From Streptomyces venezuelae (GTDB taxonomy: Bacteria > Actinomycetota > Actinomycetes > Streptomycetales > Streptomycetaceae), in NCBI RefSeq assembly GCF_008642335.1, contig NZ_CP029191.1, positions 4,402,001 through 4,466,000 of the forward strand: 64,000 nt of DNA, read 5' to 3'. Positions 1 to 8,076 of the stretch are shown one piece after another. The notes below the pieces were generated by a model. It had not been told where the DNA came from. It made no database searches and saw only the letters and a list, made by a program, of their open reading frames with translations. Numbering within the stretch: position 1 is the first letter of the stretch; the number at the start of each line of letters is the position of its first letter. Both the position numbers and the translations under genes were made by a program.

Positions 1-336
1 CACGATCCGCGCGCAAGCGTCGAACACCGGATTGTCCTCGCGCACCCGCAGGAGCCGAGAGCCCTCCCCGGGGGGCGTCGTCTTGATCATCGTGTCGGCC
101 GACGCGATCCGCGGATTGGAGCCCCGCAGGTAGTCCTTGATGAGCGGCAGGCGCGCGCCCAGGGCGGGCAGCTCGGCGGCTTCCGCCTCGTCGAGGCCCA
201 GGGCGGGGCCCAGGTGCTGGTTGATGTCGGCGTCCACGGCGATGACGGGCGCGCCGGTACTGGCGAGGTGCCGGATGAAGAGCGAGGACAGCGTGGTCTT
301 GCCGCTGCCGCCCTTCCCCACGAAAGCGATTTTCAT
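1..336 (-). CDS. P-loop ATPase of the ParA/CooC family (partial)
   Basis: The first 112 residues of a minus-strand gene that runs off the left edge of the window. The protein opens with a deviant Walker A loop (GKGGSGKTT, residues about 8-16) followed by an ADAD-like switch region (VIAVDADINQHLG), as in the CooC/ArsA/MinD branch of SIMIBI ATPases. These proteins usually load metal centres or position partners using ATP. The substrate cannot be told from this fragment. The start ATG at 336 lies directly before the P-loop domain, as is normal for the family. The gene is divergent from the Fic-like gene, with about 100 bp between starts. Confidence 0.8.
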   Translation of the reverse strand, partial: MKIAFVGKGGSGKTTLSSLFIRHLASTGAPVIAVDADINQHLGPALGLDEAEAAELPALGARLPLIKDYLRGSNPRIASADTMIKTTPPGEGSRLLRVREDNPVFDACARIV

Positions 337-437
337 AACCACAAAGCGTAGTGGCTCGCTCACCCTGCGTGCGTCATGTGCGTGAAGAAGACCACTCCTT
401 CGTGGAGCGGGGCCCTGGAGTACGTAGGGTCGTACTC

Positions 438-1253
438 ATGAGTACGACAGCCGATCCGCTCGCCGCCCTCGGGGCACTCCCCGGCGTGGCCGACTCCGTG
501 GACTCCGTGCGCAAGGCCGTGGACCGGGTCTACGGCCACCGGGTCATGCGGCGCCGCAGCAACGAGATCACCTCGGAGGCGGCGCTGCGCGGCGCCCGGG
601 GCTCGGCGGCACTGTCCGGCGCCGACTGGGCACTCGAAGAGGTGCGTCGGCGCACCGACTTCAGCGGTGACGGGGAGGAGCGCACGGTCGGCGCGGCGCT
701 GCGGCTCACCGCGGAGGCCGGCCAGCTCCTGTCCATCTGGCGGCAGTCGCCGCTGCGGGTCCTCGCACGCCTCCATCTGGTCGCCGCGGCCGACTCCGCG
801 GAGGGCGCGGGCCGCCCGCGGCTCGCCGGTGAGCCCGTCGACGAACCGCTGATCGAACTTCCCGTGCCGGACGCGGACGAGGTGGCGGGCCGCCTGGAGG
901 GGCTCTCGCAGCTGATCATCGCGGGGAGTGCGGCGCCGGCCCTGGTGACGGCGGCCGTCGTCCACGGCGAGCTGGCCAGCCTGCGCCCCTTCGGCTCGCA
1001 CAACGGCCTGGTGGCCCGCGCGGCCGAGCGCATCGTCCTGGTGGGCAGCGGCCTCGACCCGAAGTCGGTCTGCCCGGCGGAGGCGGGGTACGGCGAGCTG
1101 GGGCGGGCGGCCTATGTGGCGGCTCTCGACGGCTACGCGTCCGGCAGGCCGGAGGGCATGGCGGCCTGGATCGCCCACTGCGGCAAGGCGGTCGAGCTCG
1201 GCGTCAGGGAGTCGACGGCGGTCTGCGAGGCGCTGCAGCGCGGGGCGGCGTGA
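438..1253 (+). CDS. Fic/DOC-like protein of unknown target
   Basis: A soluble protein of 271 residues. Near residues 183-195 it reads LRPFGSHNGLVAR, which resembles the Fic core motif HPFxxGNGRxxR, but the catalytic His is not in place and the Gly-Asn-Gly-Arg part is HNGL. It is therefore a degenerate or variant Fic fold rather than a proven AMP-transferase. Orthologues in this Streptomyces neighbourhood are often labelled oxidoreductase without clear support. I chose ATG 438 over an upstream in-frame start at 351 because the protein starts cleanly there with MSTTADPLAALGALPG and the extension is low-complexity and basic. Convergent with the HAD gene. Confidence 0.7.
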   Translation: MSTTADPLAALGALPGVADSVDSVRKAVDRVYGHRVMRRRSNEITSEAALRGARGSAALSGADWALEEVRRRTDFSGDGEERTVGAALRLTAEAGQLLSIWRQSPLRVLARLHLVAAADSAEGAGRPRLAGEPVDEPLIELPVPDADEVAGRLEGLSQLIIAGSAAPALVTAAVVHGELASLRPFGSHNGLVARAAERIVLVGSGLDPKSVCPAEAGYGELGRAAYVAALDGYASGRPEGMAAWIAHCGKAVELGVRESTAVCEALQRGAA

Positions 1254-1288
1254 GGGAACCGGGGCCGACAGGGGCCTGAACAGGGTTG

Positions 1289-1313
1289 CGGCGGTACGGA
1301 GTCCGTACCGCCG
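1289..1313 (+). terminator. Perfect inverted repeat after the Fic-like gene
   Basis: Twelve-base arms (1289-1300 and 1302-1313) around the single base G1301, 36 bp past the stop codon at 1253. There is no T run, as is common for actinobacterial terminators. Because the two flanking genes converge it could stop transcription in both directions. Confidence 0.55.
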
Positions 1314-1648
1314 CTGGCATGTTCACCGGGTTACCAAGCGTCCTCGAAATGTTGCCCATCAGGTCGGGACGTTGCCCGTCACCTGGTGCGGCTGGCCCGT
1401 AATCGACGGGTCGACGTCGCGTGGGTGCTCGATGTCCATGCTTCGGTCCGTGGGGCCTTTACTGCGTTTGAAGGTGATCCTCTCGGATGTCCTTGGTCTC
1501 GCGGGCCGTTGACTCCTTTGTACTCCTGTCCTGGAGTAAGCGGAAGTCCTGGCTGCACTTCTTTACTTTTAGGTTCAAACAGGCATGAACCGGACAGGTC
1601 GTATTTCGCTGGTGTCGCGGTGGCCGCTGAGTGGTTCGCGGGGCGCGG
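1314..1648. other. Convergent intergenic region without a credible gene
   Basis: About 335 bp between the Fic-like gene hairpin and the end of the HAD gene. It is less GC-rich than the genes around it. A small inverted repeat TACTCC/GGAGTA lies at 1521-1538, and a TTGACT hexamer at about 1509-1514 could be a -35 element, but no matching -10 is convincing. Open frames crossing it lack typical third-position GC and I do not call any of them. Confidence 0.5.
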
Positions 1649-2473
1649 TCAGCCCGCCGTCGCGCGGCGCCGACTGGCGAACCAGACGAGCCCCGCCGTG
1701 GCCGCTGCGGCGCCCACCGCGGCCGCCGCGACGAGCGCGGGCCGAGGTGGCGCGGGAATGCGCTGCTTCAGGCGCACCGGACGGTGGAAGTCCAGGATCG
1801 GCCACGCGCGCGTGAGCGCCTCGCGGCGCAGCGCGCGGTCCGGATTGACCGCGAAGGGGTGCCCGACCGCCTCCAGCATCGGCACATCGGTCGCCGAGTC
1901 GCTGTAGGCGTAGCACCGGTCGAGGTCGTACCCCTCCGACTGTGCGAGCTCCTTGACCGCCTCCGCCTTGGTGGGCCCGTACGCGTAGTACTCCACCTCG
2001 CCGGTGAAGCAGCCGTCGTCCCCGACCACCATGCGGGTCGCCACCACACGGTCCGCGCCGAGGAGTTCCCCGATCGGCTCGACGACTTCGGCGCCCGAGG
2101 TGGAGACGATGACGACGTCGCGGCCCGCGGTGTGGTGCTCCTCGATGAGGGACGCCGCCTCGTCGTAGATGATCGGGTCGATCAGGTCGTGCAGCGTCTC
2201 GGCGACGATTTCCTTGACCTGCTCCACGTTCCAGCCGCGGCACAGCGCGGAGAGGTAGGAACGCATCCGTTCCATCTGGTCGTGGTCGGCGCCGCCCGCG
2301 AGGAACACGAACTGCGCGTACGCGGTGCGCAGTACCGCTCTGCGGTTGATCAGGCCACCTTGGTAGAACGACTTGCTGAAGGTGAGAGTGCTCGACTTCG
2401 CAATGACCGTCTTGTCCAGGTCAAAGAACGCGGCAGTGCGGGGCAGGGAGTGGTTTTCCACGAGGCCGAGCAT
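1649..2473 (-). CDS. HAD-IB (SerB-like) phosphatase with C-terminal membrane anchor
   Basis: A 274-residue HAD-superfamily hydrolase of subfamily IB. Motif I is FFDLDKT (residues about 16-22), with the nucleophilic and acid/base aspartates. Motif II is IVSTSGAEV. Motif III/IV is the lysine of GPTKAEAV plus SDSATDVPML. A helical cap separates motifs I and II. The last 35 residues hold one hydrophobic helix (ALVAAAAVGAAAATAGLVWF) followed by arginines, so the enzyme is probably tethered to the membrane with its catalytic domain in the cytoplasm. The substrate is unknown; relatives act on phosphoserine or lipid phosphates. The gene is divergent from ssd across a 532-bp structured intergenic region. 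Confidence 0.85.
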   Translation of the reverse strand: MLGLVENHSLPRTAAFFDLDKTVIAKSSTLTFSKSFYQGGLINRRAVLRTAYAQFVFLAGGADHDQMERMRSYLSALCRGWNVEQVKEIVAETLHDLIDPIIYDEAASLIEEHHTAGRDVVIVSTSGAEVVEPIGELLGADRVVATRMVVGDDGCFTGEVEYYAYGPTKAEAVKELAQSEGYDLDRCYAYSDSATDVPMLEAVGHPFAVNPDRALRREALTRAWPILDFHRPVRLKQRIPAPPRPALVAAAAVGAAAATAGLVWFASRRRATAG

Positions 2474-2546
2474 AGGCGCCCACCATTCGGCGTAAGCTGA
2501 GGCGCGTGGGTTTGCCTGAGAAGGCTCTCGGGTACACCATGGAAGT

Positions 2547-2643
2547 CACGGATCGTTCGCGACCGTGCTAACCCGGTCTGGCTCCTCCCCCCCCGAGTCG
2601 GACCGTGGGGACGACCCCCGCTCTCCCCCCCGGCGGGGGTCGT
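2547..2643 (+). ncRNA. Candidate structured RNA: three adjacent hairpins
   Basis: Hairpin 1 (2547-2567) has a CACGG/CCGTG stem, one bulged A and a TTCG tetraloop. Hairpin 2 (2574-2605) pairs CGGTCTGGCTC with GAGTCGGACCG with two imperfect positions. Hairpin 3 (2611-2643) has eleven perfect base pairs (ACGACCCCCGC/GCGGGGGTCGT). A run of five T follows at 2660-2664 on the plus strand, so a short plus-strand transcript could end there. It could instead be a leader or simply a bidirectional terminator. Only base pairing supports the call. Confidence 0.35.
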
Positions 2644-2822
2644 CGCATGTCCGGATGGGTTTTTGAACCCTCCGTCGATCCTCTTTCGGCCCTTGAGCCG
2701 TTCTCGTCGCCGTCTTGACCTTCTCGCGCCCTACCCAAGATTCGTGACTCTGTGTAGTCGTGGGGCTGCTCTGTGGAAGTCCTGGCGAAGGCTGCGGGAT
2801 GTCACCGGTATGGGTGATGGGT

Positions 2823-2869
2823 TTATTCACAGGCGCTGTCTTGTCCACAGTTATTGACCAAGATCCACA
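2823..2869. promoter_or_regulatory. Cluster of three DnaA-box-like sequences
   Basis: TTGTCCACA at 2841-2849 matches the GC-shifted DnaA box reported for Streptomyces. TTATTCACA (2823-2831) and AGATCCACA (2861-2869) each differ from TTATCCACA at one or more positions. Three related nonamers in 47 bp, in the same orientation, is more than expected by chance in this base composition. Function is inferred only. Confidence 0.3.
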
Positions 2870-3005
2870 CGTTTTCTCGCGCTGCCACACGCTGATTCCG
2901 CCCGTTCCACTCGCGAAGTTCATGGCCGGATTGCTTTGCCCGGTTCTTCGCCGAAGACGAGCGCGGCATTAACAGGAGTCATGTGCCAAGAGGGGGACGA
3001 GGATC

Positions 3006-4118
3006 GTGGGCGGAGTCTTTTCGAGTGACGTGGCCGCGCAGGCCGAGGGCAGGCCGGGTGGACCGCTGATCGTCACGGAGGACGTGGAGCTGCTGGATGA
3101 CCTGCTGCGGCTGTGCGCCGCGGCGGGGGCGCTTCCAGAGGTGCATCACGGGGGGCCCGAGCGCCGGGGGAGCTGGGACGCGGCCCCGCTCGTCCTGGTC
3201 GGGGACGACGCGGCCGACCGGGTGCGCGGAGCAGTGCGACGGCGCGGGGTCGTGTTGGTTGGGCGGGATCAGGACGATCCCGGTGTCTGGCAGCGGGCCG
3301 TGGAGATCGGCGCCGACCACGTGCTTGTCCTGCCGGACGGCGAGCAATGGCTCGTGGACCGCATCGCCGACGTCGCCGAGGGGGTGGGGCGCCCCGCGGT
3401 CACCGTCGGAGTCATCGGCGGCCGAGGCGGGGCCGGGGCCTCCACAGTGGCCTGCGCCCTCGCGGTCACGGCGGCCCGCGAGGGGCGGCGCACGATGCTC
3501 GTCGACGCGGACCCGCTGGGCGGCGGTCTGGACGTCGTCCTCGGCGCCGAGCACGCCGAAGGGCTCCGCTGGCCGGCCTTCGCCGCCTCGCGGGGCAGGG
3601 TCGGCGGTGGCGCGCTGGAGGAGTCGCTGCCCCACATGCATGCGCTCCGGGTCCTGAGCTGGGATCGCGGAGAGGCGGTGGCGGTCGCCCCCGAAGCCGT
3701 ACGAGCGGTGGTCGCGGCAGCCCGCAGGCGGGGCGGCGCGGTGGTCGTGGACCTGCCGCGCCGGGTCGACGAGGCGGTCGCCGAGGCCATGGCCCAGGTG
3801 GACCTGGGGCTGCTCGTGGTGCCCGCGGAGCTGCGCGCCGTGGCGGGGGCCCGGCGGGTGGCCTCCGCCGCGGGCATGGCGCTGCGGGACCTGCGGGTCG
3901 TGGTGGCGCGGGGCCCGGCGTCCGGCGGGCTCGATGCCGAGGAGGTCGCGGGGCTCCTCGGGCTCCCGCTAGCCGGGGAGGTGCCGTGGGAGGCGGGCCT
4001 GGCGGCGCAGCAGGCCTCGGGGACGCCTCCGGGGGGTGCGGCGCGCGGGCCGCTCGCACGGTTCTGTTCCGCCTTCTGGGGCCGCGTGCCTGCCGACGCG
4101 GTGGGAGGAGGCGTATGA
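3006..4118 (+). CDS. ssd: Septum-site-determining protein Ssd (CpaE-like ATPase)
   Basis: A 370-residue protein with an N-terminal receiver-like region (residues 1-130) and a ParA/MinD-like ATPase domain. The deviant P-loop is GGRGGAGAST (about 138-147), followed by LVDADPLGGGLD. This architecture is that of actinobacterial Ssd and of CpaE/TadZ, which place the Tad pilus machine at its site in the cell; in mycobacteria Ssd also affects septation. It is the first gene of the tad operon: its stop overlaps the tadA start as ATGA at 4115-4118. GTG 3006 is preceded by AGGGGGACGAGG and keeps the N-terminal domain intact. Confidence 0.85.
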   Translation: MGGVFSSDVAAQAEGRPGGPLIVTEDVELLDDLLRLCAAAGALPEVHHGGPERRGSWDAAPLVLVGDDAADRVRGAVRRRGVVLVGRDQDDPGVWQRAVEIGADHVLVLPDGEQWLVDRIADVAEGVGRPAVTVGVIGGRGGAGASTVACALAVTAAREGRRTMLVDADPLGGGLDVVLGAEHAEGLRWPAFAASRGRVGGGALEESLPHMHALRVLSWDRGEAVAVAPEAVRAVVAAARRRGGAVVVDLPRRVDEAVAEAMAQVDLGLLVVPAELRAVAGARRVASAAGMALRDLRVVVARGPASGGLDAEEVAGLLGLPLAGEVPWEAGLAAQQASGTPPGGAARGPLARFCSAFWGRVPADAVGGGV

Positions 4119-5284
4119 GCGCCGTCGTCGGGGCCCGGATGCTGGACGGAGTGCGGCAGTGGCTCGCGGAGAGCGGCACCGAGCCGACCCCCGCCCGCGT
4201 CGCCGAGGCCCTGCGGGCCCAGGGCCGGGTGCTCGGTGACACGGAGATCCTCGGCGCGGCGGAACAACTGCGCTCGGAGCTTGTCGGTGCAGGCCCTCTG
4301 GAACCCCTCCTCGCGGACGCCTCCGTGACCGACGTGCTGGTCTCCGCGCCCGACAAGGTGTGGGTGGACCGGGGCGGCGGCCTGGAGCTCACGGACATCA
4401 CGTTCCGGGACGCCGCAGCCCTGCGGCGGCTCGCACAGCGCCTCGCGGCCGTGGCGGGCCGCCGCTTGGACGACGCACGCCCCTGGGTGGACGCACGCCT
4501 CCCGGACGGCACGCGCCTGCACGCCGTCCTGCCACCGGTGGCGGTCGGCTCGACGTGCCTCTCCCTGCGGGTCGTACGCCCCAAGGCCTTCACCCTCACG
4601 GAACTGGTCGAGGCAGGCACGATTCCACCGAACGGCGACGCAATCCTGCGGTCCCTGCTCGAAGCCCGCCTCTCCTTCTTGATCAGCGGCGGCACCGGCA
4701 CCGGCAAGACGACACTGCTGAGCGCGCTGCTGAGCCTGGTCGGCCCCAAGGAGCGGATCGTGCTCGCCGAGGACTCGGCGGAGCTCAAACCCGACCACCC
4801 GCACGTGGTGCGCCTGGAAACCAGACCCGCGAACCAGGAAGGAGCAGGCCTCGTCGGCCTGGACGACCTGGTGCGCCAAGCCCTGCGGATGCGCCCGGAC
4901 CGCCTCGTCGTGGGCGAGGTGCGGGGCGCGGAGGTCGTGCACCTGCTGGCGGCGCTGAACACGGGGCACGAGGGAGGCTGCGGCACGGTTCATGCCAACG
5001 CCGCCGGAGACGTGCCCGCCCGCCTGGAGGCCCTGGGCACGACCGCGGGCCTCGACCGTGCCGCCCTGCACAGCCAGTTGGCGGCGGCGCTGTCCATGGT
5101 GATCCATCTCGTACGAGACCGGACGGGCCGCCGCCGCATGGCCGAGGTGCACGTCCTGGAACGCGCCGAGTCGGGCCTGGTGGTAACGGTCCCGGCACTG
5201 CGATGGGGCGAGAGGGCCTTCACCCGGGAACGGGGCTGGAACCGCCTGAACACCCTCCTCGCGGGCGGCGGTGAGGGCGGATGA
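4115..5284 (+). CDS. tadA: Tad secretion ATPase TadA (CpaF family)
   Basis: A 389-residue hexameric type II/IV secretion ATPase that powers assembly of Flp/Tad pili at the cytoplasmic membrane. Walker A is GGTGTGKTT (about residue 191), an Asp box EDSAEL follows, Walker B is LVVGEVRG (about 263), and the His box is GTVHAN (about 290). An N-terminal helical domain of about 100 residues precedes the core, as in CpaF. ATG 4115 overlaps the ssd stop codon, so the two are translationally coupled. A longer open frame upstream is only a shadow of ssd. It is followed by tadB with another ATGA overlap. Confidence 0.92.
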   Translation: MSAVVGARMLDGVRQWLAESGTEPTPARVAEALRAQGRVLGDTEILGAAEQLRSELVGAGPLEPLLADASVTDVLVSAPDKVWVDRGGGLELTDITFRDAAALRRLAQRLAAVAGRRLDDARPWVDARLPDGTRLHAVLPPVAVGSTCLSLRVVRPKAFTLTELVEAGTIPPNGDAILRSLLEARLSFLISGGTGTGKTTLLSALLSLVGPKERIVLAEDSAELKPDHPHVVRLETRPANQEGAGLVGLDDLVRQALRMRPDRLVVGEVRGAEVVHLLAALNTGHEGGCGTVHANAAGDVPARLEALGTTAGLDRAALHSQLAAALSMVIHLVRDRTGRRRMAEVHVLERAESGLVVTVPALRWGERAFTRERGWNRLNTLLAGGGEGG

Positions 5285-6153
5285 CCATGGCGACGAGTAC
5301 GTGGACAGCGGCGCTGGCGATGTGCGCGGGGGCCGCGGTCTGGCTGCTGACCCGACGGAACCACGAGTCGCACCGCCTCCGAAAACTCCTGACACCCATC
5401 GCTCCACAACCGTCTTCCAATCCGCGATGGCCCGGCCTGATCGCAACAGCTCGTGCCAGGCTGCGCCCCGAGTGGTGGTGCCTGGCGGCCGGGGCCACGG
5501 TGGCGCTGCTGGGCGAGTCCGTGGTGCCGCTGGCCGCGGGCGCGGCCGGGGTGCCGTTGGCGGCGGGCGTACGACGAGCCCGGGACGCGCGCCGGAAGCG
5601 GGAGCGGCGCCGGGCCGCGGTGATCGCCTGGCTCGGGGAGCTGGCGGCCGAGGTGCGGGCGGGCCGGCAGCCCGGGGACGCGCTGCGTCTGACTCTCCAG
5701 GACCCCGTAGCCAGCGACGCGGGCCCGGGAGCCGCCAGGAGCGCGGTGCTGGCCGCCGCGCGGTTCGGCGGCGACGTACCGGGCGCGTTGCGCTCGGCGG
5801 CCCGGGAGCCGGGCGCAGAGGGCCTCCTGGGCCTTGCGGCGTGCTGGCGGGTCGCGGTGGACCGAGGCGCGGGCCTCGCCGCAGGACTGGATCGCCTTGA
5901 AGCCGCCCTGCGCTCCGAACGCGACCAACGCGCAGACCTACGCGCCCAACTGGCGGGCGCCCGGTCGACGGCCGTGATGCTGGCCGCCCTCCCCGTACTG
6001 GGCCTGCTGATGGGCAGCGCGCTCGGAGCGGAGCCGCTGCGGGTCCTGCTCCACACCGGCCCCGGACTGACGTGCCTGGCCGTGGGCGCAGTCCTGGAGG
6101 GCGCCGGGGCGTGGTGGGCGCTGCGCATCGTGCGAAGGGCGGAGGAGCGGTGA
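5281..6153 (+). CDS. tadB: Tad pilus inner-membrane platform protein TadB
   Basis: A 290-residue member of the type II secretion F family. Two hydrophobic helices lie near the N-terminus (LAMCAGAAVWLL and the LAAGATVALLGESVVPLAAG stretch), a central cytoplasmic T2SSF domain contains the WLGELAAEVRAGRQPGDAL region, and two C-terminal helices close the protein. With TadC it forms the membrane platform on which TadA extrudes pilin. The start overlaps the tadA stop (5281-5284) and the stop overlaps the GTG start of tadC (6150-6153). Confidence 0.88.
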   Translation: MTMATSTWTAALAMCAGAAVWLLTRRNHESHRLRKLLTPIAPQPSSNPRWPGLIATARARLRPEWWCLAAGATVALLGESVVPLAAGAAGVPLAAGVRRARDARRKRERRRAAVIAWLGELAAEVRAGRQPGDALRLTLQDPVASDAGPGAARSAVLAAARFGGDVPGALRSAAREPGAEGLLGLAACWRVAVDRGAGLAAGLDRLEAALRSERDQRADLRAQLAGARSTAVMLAALPVLGLLMGSALGAEPLRVLLHTGPGLTCLAVGAVLEGAGAWWALRIVRRAEER

Positions 6154-6938
6154 ACGTTGTCCACAGCCTGGGGGTGACGGTGTGGGTAGCAGCAGCGGCG
6201 CTCTGGCTGACGCTGACGGCACTGGCTGCGCGGAGAGAGAGGGCACAGCGAAGGCGAGCGGAGAGGGTTCTGCCGGGGCCGAGGCCGCCGGAGGGCGGAG
6301 CCCGAAAGCGACCACGCCCGAACCGCTGGGCGCAGCAACGGCATTGGTTGACGCCGGCCGGGACGGCGAGCGCGGCCTATGTGTTGGTGGGCGGCGTGCC
6401 GGGGGCGCTGGCCGCGGCGGTCGTCGGATACCTCGCCTGGCGCAACGTCCGGCAGAAACGCACACCATCGCTGGACCGGCGCGAAGAGACACACGAGGCG
6501 GCCCGCCAACTACCGCTGGCAGCTGACCTTCTGGCGGCGTGCATCGCATCCGGTGCGGGCCCGCTGGCGGCGGCGCACGCGGTGGGGGAGTCCTTGCGGG
6601 GGCCGATCGGCGCACGGCTGTCCCGGGGCGCGGCAGAGGTACGCCTGGGAGGCGAACCAAGGGCCGCATGGCGCCAGTTGAGCGAAATACCGGGTGCCGC
6701 GCCCCTGGCCCGCCTCCTGGAGCGCGCGGGTGACTCCGGCGCACCGACGGCGGATCCGGTGGCCCGCCTCGCCGCGGATGCCAGGGCGGACCGCGCCAGG
6801 GCGGCGACGGCCGAGGCGCGCAAGGCGGCGGTCCTGATGACGGCCCCGGTCGGCCTGTGCTTCCTGCCGGCGTTCGTGGCGGTCGGGGTGCTGCCGGTGG
6901 TGATCGGCCTGGCGGAGGGGCTGTTGAGCACGGGATGA
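6150..6938 (+). CDS. tadC: Tad pilus inner-membrane platform protein TadC
   Basis: A 262-residue T2SSF-type protein and partner of TadB. It starts with one membrane helix (VTVWVAAAALWLTLTALAA), then an Arg-rich loop, two helices around residues 70-95, the cytoplasmic domain (AADLLAACIASGAGPLAAAHAVG) and a final hairpin VGLCFLPAFVAVGVLPVV. GTG 6150 is inside the GTGA that ends tadB; the longer open frame from 6072 would overlap tadB by 80 bp and is not needed. The coupling to tadB fits the two subunits being made in equal amounts. Confidence 0.85.
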   Translation: MNVVHSLGVTVWVAAAALWLTLTALAARRERAQRRRAERVLPGPRPPEGGARKRPRPNRWAQQRHWLTPAGTASAAYVLVGGVPGALAAAVVGYLAWRNVRQKRTPSLDRREETHEAARQLPLAADLLAACIASGAGPLAAAHAVGESLRGPIGARLSRGAAEVRLGGEPRAAWRQLSEIPGAAPLARLLERAGDSGAPTADPVARLAADARADRARAATAEARKAAVLMTAPVGLCFLPAFVAVGVLPVVIGLAEGLLSTG

Positions 6939-6985
6939 GCGGCCGACGCCGCCGAACCGAACACGAACGAGGGACCGAGGAAGAC

Positions 6986-7237
6986 ATGACGGAGGTCGTG
7001 ATGACGGGGATTGTGATGAGGCGGCGAATGATGCGAAGGCTGAGCGTTCTGAGTCCGCGGACATGGCGGTCGCTGAAGCCACCGGGCTCGGATGCGGGGA
7101 TGGTGACGTCCGAGTACGCCATGGGCTTGATCGCGGCGGTGGGCTTCGCCGGCCTGCTCTACAAGGTGGTGACGAGCGGGCAGGTCAAGGCGGCGCTGCA
7201 GGGGCTGGTGGAGAGGGCGCTCGATGTGCCGTTCTGA
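6986..7237 (+). CDS. Flp pilin-like small membrane protein (DUF4244)
   Basis: An 83-residue protein with the conserved signature DAGMVTSEYAMGLIAAVGFAG, followed by a hydrophobic helix. The Gly-Met/Thr-x-x-Glu pattern resembles the prepilin peptidase site of type IV pilins, where the conserved Glu follows cleavage, so this is the likely major pilin of the Tad system. ATG 6986 has GAGGAAG upstream. An alternative in-frame ATG at 6935 overlaps the tadC stop (ATGA) and would add 17 basic residues; given the coupling seen in the rest of the operon it cannot be excluded. Confidence 0.8.
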   Translation: MTEVVMTGIVMRRRMMRRLSVLSPRTWRSLKPPGSDAGMVTSEYAMGLIAAVGFAGLLYKVVTSGQVKAALQGLVERALDVPF

Positions 7238-7646
7238 GGCGGGGCTCCAAGGCCGAAGGTGGCACGCCCGATTCCGGGTGCGCTTTCCTCGCCCGTCGGA
7301 CCGGGGCTTCGTGACGGCGGAGGCGGCCGTGGTGCTGCCGACGCTGGTGCTCTTCACGATGGCGTTGATCTGGACGCTGCTGGCGGCCTCCGCGCAGATC
7401 CAGTGCGTGGACGCCGCCAGGGCGGGGGCGCGGGCGGCGGCCCGACAGGACCCCGACGACGTGGCCATGGCCGCGGCTCGGCAGGCGGCGCCGCGCGGGG
7501 CGAGCGTGTCCGTGCGGCGTGACGCCGACCTCGTACGGGTCGAGGTCGTGGCGGACGCGCCCGGTCCCGAGGTGCTGGGCCTGGGCCTGCGTCTGCGGTC
7601 CGAAGCGGTGGCGCTGGCGGAGGAAAGCGTGGGGGTGGCCGTATGA
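7224..7646 (+). CDS. TadE-like pseudopilin
   Basis: A 140-residue protein with a basic N-terminal segment, then DRGFVTAEAAVVLPTLVLFTMALIW, a pilin-like motif with Glu in the fifth position after a probable prepilin peptidase site. A domain of about 80 residues is exposed outside the membrane. TadE/TadF minor pilins initiate or cap the pilus. The ATG at 7224 lies inside the end of the DUF4244 gene (14-bp overlap), and the stop overlaps the next start (ATGA at 7643-7646). Confidence 0.8.
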   Translation: MCRSEAGLQGRRWHARFRVRFPRPSDRGFVTAEAAVVLPTLVLFTMALIWTLLAASAQIQCVDAARAGARAAARQDPDDVAMAAARQAAPRGASVSVRRDADLVRVEVVADAPGPEVLGLGLRLRSEAVALAEESVGVAV

Positions 7647-8026
7647 GGGTCACGTGGCGAGGTGCGGGTCGCGATCGCGGGGCCGCCACGGTGTGGGTGG
7701 TCGTCGTGATGGCCGTACTCGGCGTGATCTGCGGTGCGGTGCTCGCGATGACGCAGGTCGTCGTGGCCCGGCACCGGGCGGGCGGCGCGGCGGATCTGGC
7801 GGCGCTCGCGGCGGCGGACCGGTGGGCGGCGGGGTCCGACGAGGCGTGTGCGGGGGCGGGGAGGGTGGCTGCGGCGCAGGGTGCGCGGGTTGTTCGGTGC
7901 GGGGTGCGGGGCGAGACCTCGGCGGTCTCGGTCTCTTCCTCGGCGGGGCCCTTCACCGTGACGGTGCGGGCCCGGGCGGGGCCGGTGATGTCCCCTCGGT
8001 CGCCCCTGCGGCGCCCTGCCGGGTAG
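7643..8026 (+). CDS. TadE/TadG-like protein, last gene of the tad operon
   Basis: A 127-residue protein with an N-terminal DRGAATVWVVVVMAVLGVICG segment, typical of the Rv3654c-type TadE-like proteins of actinobacteria, and a secreted domain with two cysteines (DEACAGAG and RVVRCGV) that may form a disulphide bond. It closes the ssd-tadABC-pilin-TadE-TadE operon, in which every neighbouring gene overlaps or nearly overlaps. The stop codon lies within the first unit of the repeated DNA that fills the following intergenic region. Confidence 0.75.
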   Translation: MRVTWRGAGRDRGAATVWVVVVMAVLGVICGAVLAMTQVVVARHRAGGAADLAALAAADRWAAGSDEACAGAGRVAAAQGARVVRCGVRGETSAVSVSSSAGPFTVTVRARAGPVMSPRSPLRRPAG

Positions 8027-8076
8027 GAGCACGACCCCGCCGCTCCGCGGCGGATCACACCCACCCCCCCCGTTCA

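Larger units (their letters stand above)
2474..3005. other. Long divergent intergenic region upstream of the ssd-tad operon
   Basis: 532 bp between the divergent HAD and ssd starts. The first half contains three successive hairpins (2547-2567, 2574-2605, 2611-2643; listed separately). The second half is less GC-rich and holds three sequences resembling DnaA boxes: TTATTCACA at 2823, TTGTCCACA at 2841 and AGATCCACA at 2861. An AGGAG-like site precedes the ssd GTG start. Promoters for both genes must lie here but no clear -35/-10 pair could be fixed. Confidence 0.5.

Noticed and set aside
1386..1907. Plus-strand open frame entering the HAD gene from the intergenic region
   Set aside because: No ribosome site or codon bias; it overlaps a well-supported gene on the other strand.
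3269..5446. Very long minus-strand open frame across ssd and tadA
   Set aside because: It is the complement of genes with strong motifs; long antisense frames are normal where third codon positions are nearly all G or C.
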